The notes under the pieces are model-generated. The model was not told the origin of the DNA, did no database searches, and saw nothing but the letters and a program-made list of their open reading frames with translations. Below, one piece after another: positions 36,912 through 48,780 of a stretch of DNA of 64,000 nt. Source of the stretch: Rutidosis leptorrhynchoides (Eukaryota > Streptophyta > Magnoliopsida > Asterales > Asteraceae); NCBI RefSeq assembly GCF_046630445.1, contig NC_092336.1:297544001-297608000 (forward strand), in the 5' to 3' direction. The translations under genes were made by a program, and so were the position numbers. Position 1 is the stretch's first letter, and every line of letters starts with the position of its first letter.

Positions 36912-37649
36912 TTAGTATTATTTCAAGATATTATTAGTATACATAAAATACTACGACGGAGTTATATTCAGACGATTTCAAAATAAGTTTTCAAATGAGA
37001 TAGAGCTAAGGAAATTATGGGTTATAGCTATGAAGGTTATGGGTATTGATCGAGGGTATTGCTCGTGAGGTCAACCTAACGTTTATCATTTTCGTTGTGT
37101 CTACGTACTTTCCTGCAATATTGAATCACAATATTGATACGTTCGTGAATCTGAGACAAACCCTGCACTTGTTCAGTGCCGTCATATACATAATTGCTAC
37201 GAAATACAGTATTGTGAGTTTCTTTTGCTCCCTTTTATATATATTTTTGGGACTGAGAATACATGCGCTGTTTTTATAAATGTTTTACGAAATAGGCACA
37301 AGTACTAAAACTAATTCTACGTGGGTTTAAACCAGAAATATACCCTTAGCTTGGTAACATTAAACTACTTGTCTATGTACGGTAGGCGCGAATCCTAAAG
37401 ATAGATCTATTGGGCCTGACAAACCCCATCCTGACTATGGGATGCTTTAGTACTTCGAGGATATTTTAAACACACCTGATCTGGTGTACTTCAGAGGGTA
37501 AAACATGAACGTTAAGGCTTGTTACCGGGTTCCTACAACTTATAGAATACTTTTATACACTTGCGAGTGTACGGATATTTATAGAAACTGAAATCTTGTG
37601 GTCTATTACTATTACGGAAATGATGGATTATGATAAACTAATGAACTCA

Positions 37650-37664
37650 CAAACCTTTTGTTTG
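37650..37664 (+). other. Conserved LTR hairpin (C 5' LTR)
   Basis: CAAAC-CTTTT-GTTTG. The 3' LTR has CAACC-TTTT-GGTTG (43495-43508): two changes, one in each arm, keep a 5-bp stem. Confidence 0.5.
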
Positions 37665-37990
37665 ACACTTTAAAGCATGTTTATTCTCAGGTATTAAAGA
37701 AATCTTCCGCTGTGCATTAGCTCATTTTAAGGATATTACTTGGAGTCATTCATGGCATATTTTGAAAGACGTTGCATTCGAGTCATTGAGTTCATCAAGA
37801 TTATTATTAAGCCAATTATAGTTCGATGTATTATGAAATGGTGTGCATGCCGTCAACTTTCGTTGTAAAGAAAGTTTGTCTTTTAAAAACGAATGCAATG
37901 TTTGTAAAATGTATCATATAGAGGTCAAATACCTCGCGATGTAATCAACTATTGTGAATCGTTTATAATGTATATGAACGGGTCCTTTCA

Positions 37991-38009
37991 GTTGGTATCA
38001 GAGCAGTGG
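37991..38009 (+). other. Primer binding site of element C
   Basis: GTTGGTATCAGAGCAGTGG directly after the LTR end. The leader 38010-38399 shows no gene. Confidence 0.85.
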
Positions 38010-38399
38010 TCTTAGCGAACCAGGTCTTGCATTAGTGTGTCTAACTGATAGTTGTTAAGATGCATTAGTGAGTCTGGACTTCGACCGTGTCTGCATGTCA
38101 AAAGTTTTGCTTATCATTTTTAGTCGGAAATCATCTACTTACCAACCTTAGGAAATTACCTGCTTATCATTCTTAAGTCTAGACGCGTTTTCCTACATTT
38201 ATTGCATAATAGTGTATAGACGAATTCTTATCTTAGCATATCTGTTACTGTGAACTTTGACTGACATCTTTCAAAGATTCCTCCGTAATTTATGGGATTT
38301 TGGTATTATATATACATATGTAAATTATGTATTGAAGAATACCAAATCTAAATTCTACAATCTATTTCATACTAAAAATTCTTTCCCTGATCATACAAG

Positions 38400-38846
38400 A
38401 TGGATCCCTCAACCAGTTTGAGTTCCTCGGATTCCGACAGCTATGCCGATATGGATTTCCACATGAGCTCCGAAAGCAGTGTGACCGGAATGGATCAACC
38501 AATTAGCCATCATCTATTCTGGATGAATTCGAGATGGGTTCGTAATCTACTTAACCATTGGAGACAAGAAGAAGGTGATCCCTTTCATCCACCACATTGC
38601 CCTCTTGGCAATGAACCTGAAGCACTTACCGGCGAACCTGTCCGAAACACCATTTTCTCTCTTATTTCCAGATTATCTCGTCATGATTATATACTACACC
38701 AAATTCTAGATCTTATTTATTCGCTCATCCGAACTGACAATCACCCCGGTGTAATAAAAGAAGTCAACGAGCTTCGCGCTCGGGTAGTGGCTTTGGAGAA
38801 TATGGTGCAAAGGTTACAAACACCAGCAGCATCACCAGCAGCATAA
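38400..38846 (+). CDS. Small conserved protein of the non-autonomous family, element C
   Basis: 148 codons, intact. The N-terminal ~30 residues are Ser/Asp-rich (SSSDSDSYADMDF). The core has TGMDQPISHHLFWMN, RQEEGDPFHPP and GEPVRNTIFSLISRLSRHDY. A C-terminal heptad stretch, EVNELRARVVALENMVQRL, suggests a coiled coil. It is related to the 133-aa protein of D and the broken copy in E, with many replacements but a preserved core and the same end (ASPAA then TAA). That pattern fits a protein once under selection. It lies where gag would be. It has no zinc knuckle, protease or Tekay Gag core, so its role is unknown. Confidence 0.65.
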   Translation: MDPSTSLSSSDSDSYADMDFHMSSESSVTGMDQPISHHLFWMNSRWVRNLLNHWRQEEGDPFHPPHCPLGNEPEALTGEPVRNTIFSLISRLSRHDYILHQILDLIYSLIRTDNHPGVIKEVNELRARVVALENMVQRLQTPAASPAA

Positions 38847-38960
38847 CCAGTACCACCATCAACAACATCAACAGTACCATTACCACCACCAACAACAACC
38901 GCATCGCAAACCTCAACTTCACAAACTGTCCCACGAGCATCGACGTCATACGCCATGTAG
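38847..38960 (+). other. In-frame open tail beyond the TAA stop, element C
   Basis: 37 Pro/Thr/Ser-rich codons in the same frame to TAG at 38958-38960, parallel to D (4483-4617). Both tails end in TSYA plus one residue. Confidence 0.3.
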
Positions 38961-39207
38961 ATACCAAGGAATACCACAACGATGAAGTATTGATTCATAA
39001 CTTCATTGGAGAAACATTCTACGGCGATTATGTAATTTCTAAAGTTTAGAAATTATCTATCCTAGCCTTAACCATAAATCAAATGAGTTTAATTTAATAT
39101 TAACTCATTAAATCAATATTACATCTGAAGAAATATACACATATATATTTCCATAAAGACTGTAATAAAATTCTTTTGTACAAAATATTAATTGTGAAAT
39201 TTTTTTT

Positions 39208-39219
39208 AACGGGTAGGTA
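39208..39219 (+). other. Internal polypurine-like motif, element C
   Basis: AACGGGTAGGTA followed by ATACCCGAG. The true tract of this element at 41626-41638 is AACGGGTAGGTAC. No gene is visible between 39220 and 40126. Confidence 0.5.
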
Positions 39220-40126
39220 ATACCCGAGAGATATATAAATTCACAATTAATATGTTACATTCTTCGAATCTGATTCAGCAAATCATCCATTATACTCCCT
39301 ACTTTCACAACAATATACATTCTTTTATAGAAATCAAAACAACCATACTCATTCAAAATCTAATTACATATTCTGATTTTGAAATCTCATAATTCGATTC
39401 AAGATATAACCAAAATCATCACTCTTAGATTCCTACATCTTTCAAAACTATACTTTGACTTCAAAACTGTCCTAGAACCTCATTTCTATTCATGGAACTC
39501 ACAAAAATATTTGTATCATTCAAAATCTTAGAACATCATATGTATATTAACAATTACAATATGTGTTCAAACACTTCAAAATTCCTAAAGACATGCGAGA
39601 TGATGATCCAACCACATATTACCCACTGTCATGCATCTGAAAAGCTGTTGAAACCAAAGTTATAGTTTAACACGTATCCGTGTCAGATCCTTTGATATTT
39701 ATTACCAAATATAATTTTTCATTCTCTTTTCAAAATAGACAGTTTTGTCAAAGCTCCAGCAAATCACCTTCATTTATTTATACGAATAAACCTTATTATA
39801 ACAATTACCCCTTCATCATTGTTACTGGGGAACCTTTCATATCTCACCACATTAGCAGTAAACTTATCAACAACTTCATTAACCTTCGACTTAAGCCTCT
39901 CCGAAAAGCCACTATACTTATTCATTAAAACCCCATCATGTACTCACCTACATCCTGTAACAATAATTGTCACACCAACTACTGGGAATTAGCAATCAGT
40001 ATTTTGAATTTCGTGACAATTTTACGTCAAAAGTTATACATATAACGTCTATCTCCTAGACTTACATACTTCGAATGTGAATTTTCTGAAAAACATCCCA
40101 AAATATGAACTAGTTCTCCGAAATTG

Positions 40127-40340
40127 GAAAAATGCTGATGAAGCAGCAAAAACTGTAAACGACTTTAACAGTCAAAAGTTTGATGATAAATAATAGTATG
40201 GTGGTAAAGCTGAGAAAAAGAGAAGGTTTGAAACTGGAAAACGGATTGAGCAGACCATGAAGGAGGCTGTGGACAAATCACAAAGACTAAACCTGCCTTC
40301 AAAGGATCCAAATGATTCAGTGTCTACTGAAATCGTTAGC
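40127..40340 (+). pseudogene. Captured poly(A)-binding protein fragment, element C
   Basis: Best preserved copy: one frame throughout, reading ENADEAAKTVNDFNSQKFDD, then TAA TAG (40191-40196) in place of the EW of the family, then GGKAEKKRRFETGKRIEQ and TMKEAVDKSQRLNLPSKDPN. These are the end of RRM3, the linker and the start of RRM4 of a plant cytoplasmic poly(A)-binding protein. The host protein binds mRNA tails and promotes translation. The fragment covers roughly 70 residues of a ~650-residue protein and has two stops. Confidence 0.8.
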
Positions 40341-40588
40341 AAACACCTTACTTCTTATTCTAAACCTTCACAGACAAATCTTCTTCATCATCCATATTAT
40401 CGTATCTTTTATTATAATATCTTCGATATTCCTGAAGATATTTTCACAACTATTCTTATCTGAAATCTTTTATCTCTTCGCAATATCTGCGTTACAACAT
40501 AAAAAGAAACTGTGTTAGTTTCTAAATTCTAAAAAAAAAAATTTGAATTTAAAATAGGAATATTCTTGAAGAAGTGTTGGGAGCTGAA

Positions 40589-40649
40589 GCATGAGTTAGT
40601 ATAATATAATGACACTTGATCAACGTGATTATATTACAGTAATTCATGC
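40589..40649 (+). other. 61-nt near-palindrome, element C
   Basis: Arms as in E; centre ACTTGATCAA. Confidence 0.55.
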
Positions 40650-41059
40650 TGAGTTTCTAAATGGAACATGATGATTCACAGATCATAACGTCATCATGTG
40701 CTATGTTACACGACTCTTGTATTCTCTTTGATCTCTAAATATCAAGAAAATATTTCTTGATGATTCGGCCTTTTCCGAGGTATTCTGGTAATTTGACAAG
40801 TCAAGATCGTGCCATTACAATTTCCTTCCTAGAACAATAACAATGTTCATTCTGAAATTTATATCTGCGAATTCTGGACTATTACAAGCGGTGCTTAATC
40901 GCAAGAAGAAGAAACGAAAGGACAAAGCTCCGAACTAGAAATGGGAGTATAAATCATAGCAAATAAAAGAGAGCATTAACTGTGAATGACAATGATTATA
41001 GAAGAAGCAAGGACTTTGAAATATAAGGGAAGATATAAAACCCAACAACAACCCAGAAA

Positions 41060-41287
41060 TCACAAACCGTATATATTAATGCATATAGCAATATAAAGAC
41101 ACGGGAGAACTATAAACACTATAAAGTCAAGAGTATAGTAGAAGTAAATAGATTCTTCCGGAGGCAGATGAAAAAGAAGAGCGACAGATATGAAAGTGAG
41201 GAGTATATCAAGAATCAGCACTGGATGAAGCATATTGACAAATACTTTAAAATATGAGTTGAGAATGTGTGAGTTGTAAGAAAACAA
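41060..41287 (-). CDS. Antisense small hydrophobic protein ORF, element C
   Basis: 75 codons antisense to the element. The C-terminal 58 or so (from the Met at 41233) match the 57-aa proteins of D and E: MLHPVLILDILLTF, LPPEESIYFYY, then a second hydrophobic segment and INIYGL. The extra 17-18 N-terminal residues are specific to C, and the conserved start is probably the inner Met. Two membrane-spanning segments are likely. Partner and function unknown. Confidence 0.5.
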   Translation of the reverse strand: MFSYNSHILNSYFKVFVNMLHPVLILDILLTFISVALLFHLPPEESIYFYYTLDFIVFIVLPCLYIAICINIYGL

Positions 41288-41625
41288 ATGAGGTGGATTT
41301 ATAGTGAAATATCCGACAGAGAAATCAAAATGGATTATCGCATTAATTCGAAGAGGATCATAATTTCCTTAATTTCCGAATAATCAAATCCAATAAAGAT
41401 TACAAAGATTTTCTTTTCGGAGATCAATCGTGATGACGTCAAAAGATACGACGAATCACTATTATCTTATTTCATTCATTTACGATAACTTCACTCACAC
41501 GCTTCGAGTAATCGAATTATTTTATCCATTCTTCTTGAACATGATAAAACTCTATAATCGTTATAATAACATTCTCATTGTTAGTCATGACGACCTCTAT
41601 CAAATTTCGGGGACAAAATTTCTTT

Positions 41626-41638
41626 AACGGGTAGGTAC
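41626..41638 (+). other. Polypurine tract of element C
   Basis: AACGGGTAGGTAC abutting the 3' LTR. Confidence 0.8.
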
Positions 41639-43834
41639 TGTGACGACCCGAAAATTTTTGACCAAATTTAAACTTTAATCTTTATATTATTCCGACATGA
41701 TAAGCAAAGTTTGTTAAGTTAAATCTCAAGAATTTTAAACTGTGTTCATACATTCATTATAACCTCGACCAAATTCCGACGATTCACTAACCGTTATATA
41801 TAAATAGATATGTATATGTATATATATATTATAACTTGAGAATATTAATAAAGTATTAAACGTATAATACTTTACAAGAACGTATTTGTTTCAATATGAT
41901 TTTTGACGAAATTAAAAAAAAATATTAAATGATTGAATTATCAGAAACATTGAATTATGATTACAAGTCTCTGTTGAGAGGTCCACTATGATTTGAGAAA
42001 ATCTATTCCTCTTAACGATATTCAAAATAATTTGTAACACTATTTATAAATAAAAACAAAAAGTGTCATTTACGAAAGTTAGACAAAAGTTAGTGGAGAA
42101 TTGGTTTCCATAATATTTTATTAATCTATTTTCAAACGTACAAAGACGTTTTCAGTTTAAAAAGAACTTTATTATTAAAACGTATATAACTTTTATAAAT
42201 ATCTAGAATCACTTTTGATAACTCATTACTTAACCAGTATAATAAATATAACGATATTTATATTTTATTTCATTAAATATATATAATGATTTAAATTAAT
42301 ATTATATATATTTATACGCATATTATACATACATAGTTTTTATACTTCTACTATACTTTAACTGTAACTTTATTTACTTTAACTTTAATAATTCACTTTA
42401 ATAATTCATACTTTAATAATTCACTTTAATAATTCACTTTAATAATTCACTTTAATAATTCATACTTTAATAATTCACTTTAATAATTCACTTTAATAAT
42501 TCATACTTTAATAATTCACTTTAATAATTCACTTTAATAATTCATACGTTAATAATTCACTTTAATAATTCACTTTAATAATTCATACTTTAATAATTCA
42601 CTTTAATAATTCATACTTTAATAATTCACTTTAATAATTCAAAAATCTATTATAAATAGAATTCAATAGGTTTCATTATTTCATAGAAACTTGAAAATAT
42701 ATTTCTCTAAACTCTCTCAATCGAATTACATATATATATATATATATATATATACTTAGTATTATTTCAAGATATTATTAGTATACATAAAATACTACGA
42801 CGGAGTTATATTCAGACGATTTCAAAATAAGTTTACAAATGAGATAGAGCTAAGGAAATTATGGGTTATAGCTATGAAGGTTATGGGTATTGATCGAGGG
42901 TATTGCTCGCGAGGTCAACCTAACATTTATCATTTTCGTTGTGTCTACGTACTTTCCTGCAATATTGAATCACAATATTGATACGTTCGTGAATCCGAGA
43001 CAAACCCTGCACTTGTTCAGTGCCGTCATATACATAATTGCTACGAAATACAGTATTGTGAGTTTCTTTTGCTCCCTTATATATATATTTTTGGGACTGA
43101 GAATACATGCGATGTTTTTATAAATGTTTTACGAAATAGGCACAAGTACTAAAACTAATTCTACGTGGGTTTAAACCAGAAATATACCCTTAGCTTGGTA
43201 ACATTAAACTACTTGTCTATGTACGGTAGGCGCGAATCCTAAAGATAGATCTATTGGGCCTGACAAACCCCATCCTGACTATGGGATGCTTTAGTACTTC
43301 GAGGATATTTTAAACACACCTGATCTGGTGTACTTCAGAGGGTAAAACATGAACGTTAAGGCTTGTTAACGGGTGCCTACAACTTATAGAATACTTTTAT
43401 ACACTTGCGAGTGTACGGATATTTATAGAAACTGAAATCTTGTGGTCTATTACAATTACAGAAATGATGGATTATGATAAACTAATGAACTCACCAACCT
43501 TTTGGTTGACACTTTAAAGCATGTTTATTCTCAGGTATTAAAGAAATCTTTCGCTGTGCATTAGCTCATTTTAAGGATATTACTTGGAGTCATTCATGGC
43601 ATATTTTGAAAGATGTTGCATTCGAGTCATTGAGTTCATCAAGATTATTATTAAGCCAATTATAGTTGGATGTATTATGAAATGGTGTGCATGCCGTCAA
43701 CTTTCGTTGTAAAGAAAGTTTGTCTTTTAAAAACGAATGCAATGTTTGTAAAATGTATCATATAGAGGTCAAATACCTCGCGATGTAATCAACTATTGTG
43801 AATCGTTTATAATGTATATGAACGGGTCCTTTCA
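41639..43834 (+). mobile_element. Element C 3' LTR, 2196 bp
   Basis: Same ends as the 5' LTR. Minisatellite 42382-42640, TATA box 42651-42658, TA run 42731-42754, hairpin 43495-43508. Followed by GTTAT and the rest of the B LTR. Confidence 0.92.
42382..42640 (+). repeat. Promoter-proximal minisatellite (3' LTR)
   Basis: Same ACTTTAATAATTC(AT) units as the 5' LTR, in a different order of long and short forms. Confidence 0.9.
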
Positions 43835-44664
43835 GTTATAGTCCCACTTTTAAAATCTAATATTTTTGGGATGAGAATACATGTAGGTTTTATAAATAAT
43901 TTACAAAATAGACACAAGTACGTGAAACTACATTCTATGGTTGAATTATCGAAATCGAATATGCCCCTTTTTATTAAGTCTGGTAATCTAAGAATTTAGG
44001 AACAGACACCCTAATTGACGCGAATCCTAAAGATAGATCTATTGGGCCTAACAAACCCCATCCAAAGTATCGGATGCTTTAGTACTTCGAAATTTATATC
44101 ATATCCGAAGGGTGTCCCGGAATGATGGGGATATTCTATTATATGCATCTTGTTAATGTCGGTTACCAGGTGTTCAATCCATATGAATGATTTTTATCTC
44201 TATGTATGGGATGTGTATTAAAATATGAAATCTTGTGGTCTATTGTTACGATTTGATATATATAGGTTAAACCTATAACTCACCAACATTTTGTTGACGT
44301 TTTAAGCATTTTTATTCTCAGGTGATTATTAAGAGCTTCCGCTGTCGCATACTTAAATAAGGACGAGATTTGGAGTCCATGCTTGTATGATATTGTGTAA
44401 AAACTGAATTCAAGAAACTTATTTCGTTGTAACATATTTGTATTGTAAACCATTATGTAATGGTCGCGTGTAAACAGGATATTTTAGATTATCATTATTT
44501 GATAATCTACGTAAAGCTTTTTAAACCTTTATTGATGAAATAAAGGTTATGGTTTGTTTTAAAATGAATGCAGTCTTTGAAAAACGTCTCATATAGAGGT
44601 CAAAACCTCGCAACGAAATCAATTAATATGGAACATTTTAAATCAATAAGAACGGGACATTTCA
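43835..44664 (+). mobile_element. Element B 5' LTR, second part
   Basis: Continues the LTR cut at 35759; 43835-43839 is the repeated GTTAT. It contains the undisturbed version of the site hit by D in F (gaaatcgaatatgcccc, about 43950-43969) and the hairpin at 44284-44296. Ends GGGACATTTCA. Confidence 0.9.
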
Positions 44665-44683
44665 GTTGGTATCCGAGCGTTGG
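44665..44683 (+). other. Primer binding site of element B
   Basis: GTTGGTATCCGAGCGTTGG directly after the LTR, as in A. Confidence 0.8.
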
Positions 44684-44873
44684 TCTTAGAGAACCAGAAA
44701 ATTTGCATTAGTGTGTCTTATCGAGTTTGTTAGGATGCATTAGTGAGTCTGGACTTTGACCGTGTTTTCTTTAAAAATGATTGCTTAACATTTTTGTTGG
44801 AAACTATATATTATTAACATGTATATATTATTTGATATATTAATCTCTTAACATGTTTGATATTGTGTGATAG

Positions 44874-45134
44874 ATGTCTACCTCTAGCACAAATCCCATT
44901 GACTCACCTAATAATAACGAAGAGTCGAATATATATTGGACTGATTCACAAGTTCCCGAAGAGGAACCGGAAGAAGAATCAGAACCGGAAGAAGAATCAG
45001 AACTGGAAGAGGAGGAACCAGAGGAGAAAATAGAACCGGTGGGGGAAATAATAAAACGGTTAAGTAAAAGAAAATCCTCAACCAACCGACCAAGGTTAAT
45101 TATGGTCAATGGTGTTTCCGCCAATGAAGCAAAA
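44874..45134 (+). pseudogene. Acidic ORF1 of element B, 5' part (cut by insertion of A)
   Basis: 87 codons from ATG, open to the insertion of A. It starts MSTSSTNPIDSPNNNEESN, then has imperfect EPEEE repeats (about residues 27-52) and then a basic patch (RLSKRKSSTNRPR). The duplication CAAAA (45130-45134) marks the break; the second part is at 58678-59016. The function of the family protein is unknown. It is highly charged and probably disordered, placed before the F-box gene. The frame that continues past 45134 (CSDPNF...) is LTR sequence of A. Confidence 0.6.
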
Positions 45135-46188
45135 TGTAGTGACCCGAACTTTTCCATGTTTATATATATATTAAATGAAATTGTTATTTACATGATTAAG
45201 TGTTTCCAACATGTTAAGCAATCAAACTTATTAAGACTTGATTAATTGGAATAGGTTTCATATAGACAAATGACCACCCAAGTTGACCGGTAATTTACGA
45301 ACGTTAAAACTTGTAAAAACTATACGATGACATATATATGGTTATATATAGAGTTAACATGATTTTATTATAAGTATGTATCTCATTAGGTATTTTAACA
45401 ATGAGTTATATACATAAAAATGAGACTATTAAATTAAGAAACTCGAAAACGATATATATAACGATTATCGTTATAACGTTTTACTAGGTACATATGAATC
45501 ATATTAAGATATTGATACACTTGGTTAATTATGTTAAATGATAAGTACATATATTATTAAGTGTATTAACAATGAACTACATATGTAAAAATAAGACTAC
45601 TAACTTAATGATTTTGAAACGAGACATATATGTAACGATTATCGTTGTAACGACATTTAATGTATATAGATCATATTAAGAGATATTCGTACATCATAAT
45701 ATCATGATAATATAATAATTTAAAATCTCATTTGATATTATAAACATTGGGTTAACAACATTTAACAAGATCGTTAACCTAAAGGTTTCAAAACAACATT
45801 TACATGTAACGACTAACGATGACTTAACGACTCAGTTAAAATGTATATACATGTAGTGTTTTAATATGTATTCATAAACTTTTGAAAGACTTCAAGACAC
45901 TTATCAAAATACTTCTACTTAACAAAAATGCTTACAATTACATCCTCGTTCAGTTTCATCAACAATTCTACTCGTATGCACCCGTATTCGTACTCGTACA
46001 ATACACAGCTTTTAGATGTATGTACTATTGGTATATACACTCCAATGATCAGCTCTTAGCAGCCCATGTGAGTCACCTAACACATGTGGGAACCATCATT
46101 TGGCAACTAGCATGAAATATCTCATAAAATTACAAAAATATGAGTAATCATTCATGACTTATTTACATGAAAACAAAATTACATATCC

Positions 46189-46197
46189 TTTATATCT
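46189..46197 (+). promoter_or_regulatory. Possible TATA element of the A/B/F LTR
   Basis: TTTATATCT about 60 bp before a C/T-rich leader, present in all sister LTRs (34202-34210, 56266-56274 region). A weak match; position relative to the leader is the main support. Confidence 0.35.
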
Positions 46198-48188
46198 AAT
46201 CCATACACCAACGACCAAAAACACCTATAAAAACTTTCATTCTTCAATTTTCTTCATCTAATTGATCTCTCTCAAGTTCTATCTTCAAGTTCTAAGTGTT
46301 CTTCATAAATTCCAAAAGTTCTAGTTTCATAAAATCAAGAATAATTCCAAGATTGCAAGTTTACTTCCAAGTTTTCTAAATCCATTCCAAGTAATCATCC
46401 AAGATCAAGAAATCTTTGTTACTTACAGTAGGTTATCTTTCTAATAAAAGGTAATAATCATATTCAAACTTTAATTCAATTTCTATAACTATAACAATCT
46501 TATTTCGAGTGAAAATCTTACTTGAAATTGTTTTCGTGTCATGATTCTGCTTCAAGAACTTTCAAGCCATCCAAGGATCCTTTGAAGCTAGATCTATTTT
46601 TCTCATTTCCAGTAGGTTTATCCAAGGAACTTTAGGTAGTAATTATGTTCATAACATCATTCGATTCATACATATAAAGCTATCTTATTCGAAGGTTTAA
46701 ATTTGTAATCACTAGAACATAGTTTAGTTAATTCTAAACTTGTTCGAAAATAAAAGTTAATCCTTCTAACTTGACTTTTAAAATCAACTAAACACATGTT
46801 CTATATCTATATGATATGCTAACTTAATGATTTAAAACCTGGAAACACGAAAAACACCGTAAAATCGGATTTACGCCGTCGTAGTAACACCGCGGGTTGT
46901 TTTGGGTTAGTTAATTAAAAACTATGATAAACTTTGATTTAAAAGTTGTTCTTCTGAAAAAATGATTTTTCTTATGAACATGAAGCTATATCCAAAAATC
47001 ATGGTTAAACTCAAAGTGGAAGTTTGTTTTCTAAAATGGTCATCTAGACGTCGTTCTTTCGACTGAAATGACTACCTTTACAAAAATGACTTGTAACTTA
47101 TATTTCCGACTATAAACCTATACTTTTTCTGTTTAGATTCATAAAACAGAGTTCAATATGAAACCATAGCAATTTGATTCACTCAAAACGGATTTAAAAT
47201 AAAGAAGTTATGGGTAAAACAAGATTGGATAATTTTTCTTGTTGTAGCAAAGTGAAAATTGGTAACAAATCTATATTAATCATATCCTAGCTAACTTATA
47301 TTGTATTATACATGTATTCTAATATATTATGTAATCTTGGGATACCATAGACACGTATGCAAATGTTTTGACATATCATATCGACCCATGTGTATATATT
47401 ATTTGGAACAACCATAGACACTCTATATGCAGTAATGTGGGAGTTAGCTATACAGGGTTGAGGTTGATTCCAAAAATATATATACTTTGAGTTGTGATCT
47501 AGCCTGAGACGTGTATACACTGGGTCGTGGATTGATTCAAGATAATATATATCAATTTTTTTTCTGTACATCTAACTTTGGACAACTAATTGTAGGTTAC
47601 TAACGAGGACAGCTAACTTAATGAACTTAAAACATCAAAATGTATTAAAAGTGTTGTAAATATATTTTGAACATACTTTGATATATATGTACATATTTGT
47701 TATAGGTTTGTGAATCGACCAGTGGCCAAGTCTTACTTCCCGACGAAGTAAAAATCTGTGAAAGTGAGTTATAGTCCCACTTTTAAAATTTAATATTTTT
47801 GGGATGAGAATACATGCAGGTTTTATAAATGATTTACAAAATAGACACAAGTACGTGTAACTACATTCTATGGTTGAATTATCGAAATCGAATATGCCCC
47901 TTTTTATTAAGTCTGACCCTAATTGACGCGAATCCTAAAGATAGATCTATTGGGCCTAACAAACCCATCTAAAGTACCGGATGCTTTAGTACTTCGAAAT
48001 TTATATCATATCCGAAGGGTGTCCCGGAATGATGGGGATATTCTTATATATGCATCTTGTTAATGTCGGTTACCAGGTGTTCACCATATGAATGATTTTT
48101 ATCTCTATGTATGGGATGTGTATTGAAATATGAAATCTTGTGGTCTATTGTTACGATTTGATATATATAGGTTAAACCTATAACTCAC

Positions 48189-48202
48189 CAACATTTTTGT
48201 TG
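48189..48202 (+). other. Conserved LTR hairpin (A 5' LTR)
   Basis: CAACA-TTTT-TGTTG. Copies at 58290-58303 (3' LTR) and 44284-44296 (B, loop TTT). Confidence 0.5.
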
Positions 48203-48571
48203 ACGTTTAAAGCATGTTTATTCTCAGGTGAATACTAAGAGCTTCCGCTGTTGCATACTAAAATAAGGACAAGATTTGGAGTCCATGTTTGTATGATATT
48301 GTGTAAAAACTGCATTCAAGAAACTGACTTCGATGTAACATATTTGTATTGTAAACCATTATGTAATGGTCGTGTGTAAACAAGATATTTTAGATTATCA
48401 TTATTTGATAATCTACGTAAAGCTTTTTAAACCTTTATTTATGAAATAAAGGTTATGGTTTGTTTTAAAAATGAATGCAGTCTTTGAAAAACGTCTCATA
48501 TAGAGGTCAAAACCTCGCAACGAAATCAATTAATAAGGAACATTTTTAATCAATAAGAATGGGACATTTCA

Positions 48572-48590
48572 GTTGGTATCCGAGCGTTGG
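48572..48590 (+). other. Primer binding site of element A
   Basis: GTTGGTATCCGAGCGTTGG. It has TATCCGAGC where C, D and E have TATCAGAGC. Confidence 0.8.
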
Positions 48591-48780
48591 TCTTAGAGAA
48601 CCAGAATTTTGCATTAGTGTGTCTTATCGAGTTTGTTAGGATGCATTAGTGAGTCTGGACTTCGACCGTGTTTACTTGAAAAATGATTGCTTAACAAATT
48701 TTGTTGGAAACTATATATTTTTAACATGTGAATATTATGTGATATATTAATCTTTTAACGTGTTTGATATTATGTGATAG

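Larger units (their letters stand above)
35760..37990 (+). mobile_element. Element C 5' LTR, 2231 bp
   Basis: TG...CA ends. Holds a minisatellite (36503-36750) right upstream of the TATA box (36761-36768), a TA run (36841-36910) and the hairpin (37650-37664). Nearly identical to the 3' LTR apart from repeat length and scattered base changes. Confidence 0.92.
35760..43834 (+). mobile_element. Element C: complete non-autonomous LTR retrotransposon
   Basis: Two LTRs (35760-37990 and 41639-43834) begin TGTGACGACCC and end CCTTTCA. Flanking duplication GTTAT (35755-35759, 43835-43839). Primer site, purine tract and a 3.65-kb internal region without any gag-pol. Inside are a 148-aa ORF, a poly(A)-binding fragment, a 61-nt palindrome and an antisense ORF. 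It inserted in the same orientation into the LTR of B. Confidence 0.93.
45135..48571 (+). mobile_element. Element A 5' LTR, 3437 bp
   Basis: U3 has a weak TATA-like TTTATATCT (46189-46197), followed by a C/T-rich leader (tcttcaattttcttcatc). The hairpin is at 48189-48202 and the end is GGGACATTTCA. It differs from the 3' LTR by scattered base changes and small indels, for example a missing stretch near 47917 (AAGTCTGACCC) that the 3' LTR keeps. Confidence 0.92.

Noticed and set aside
37046..37279. 77-codon ORF in the C LTR (also 42890-43123)
   Set aside because: Present only in the two LTRs of one element; no family and no conserved counterpart in E.
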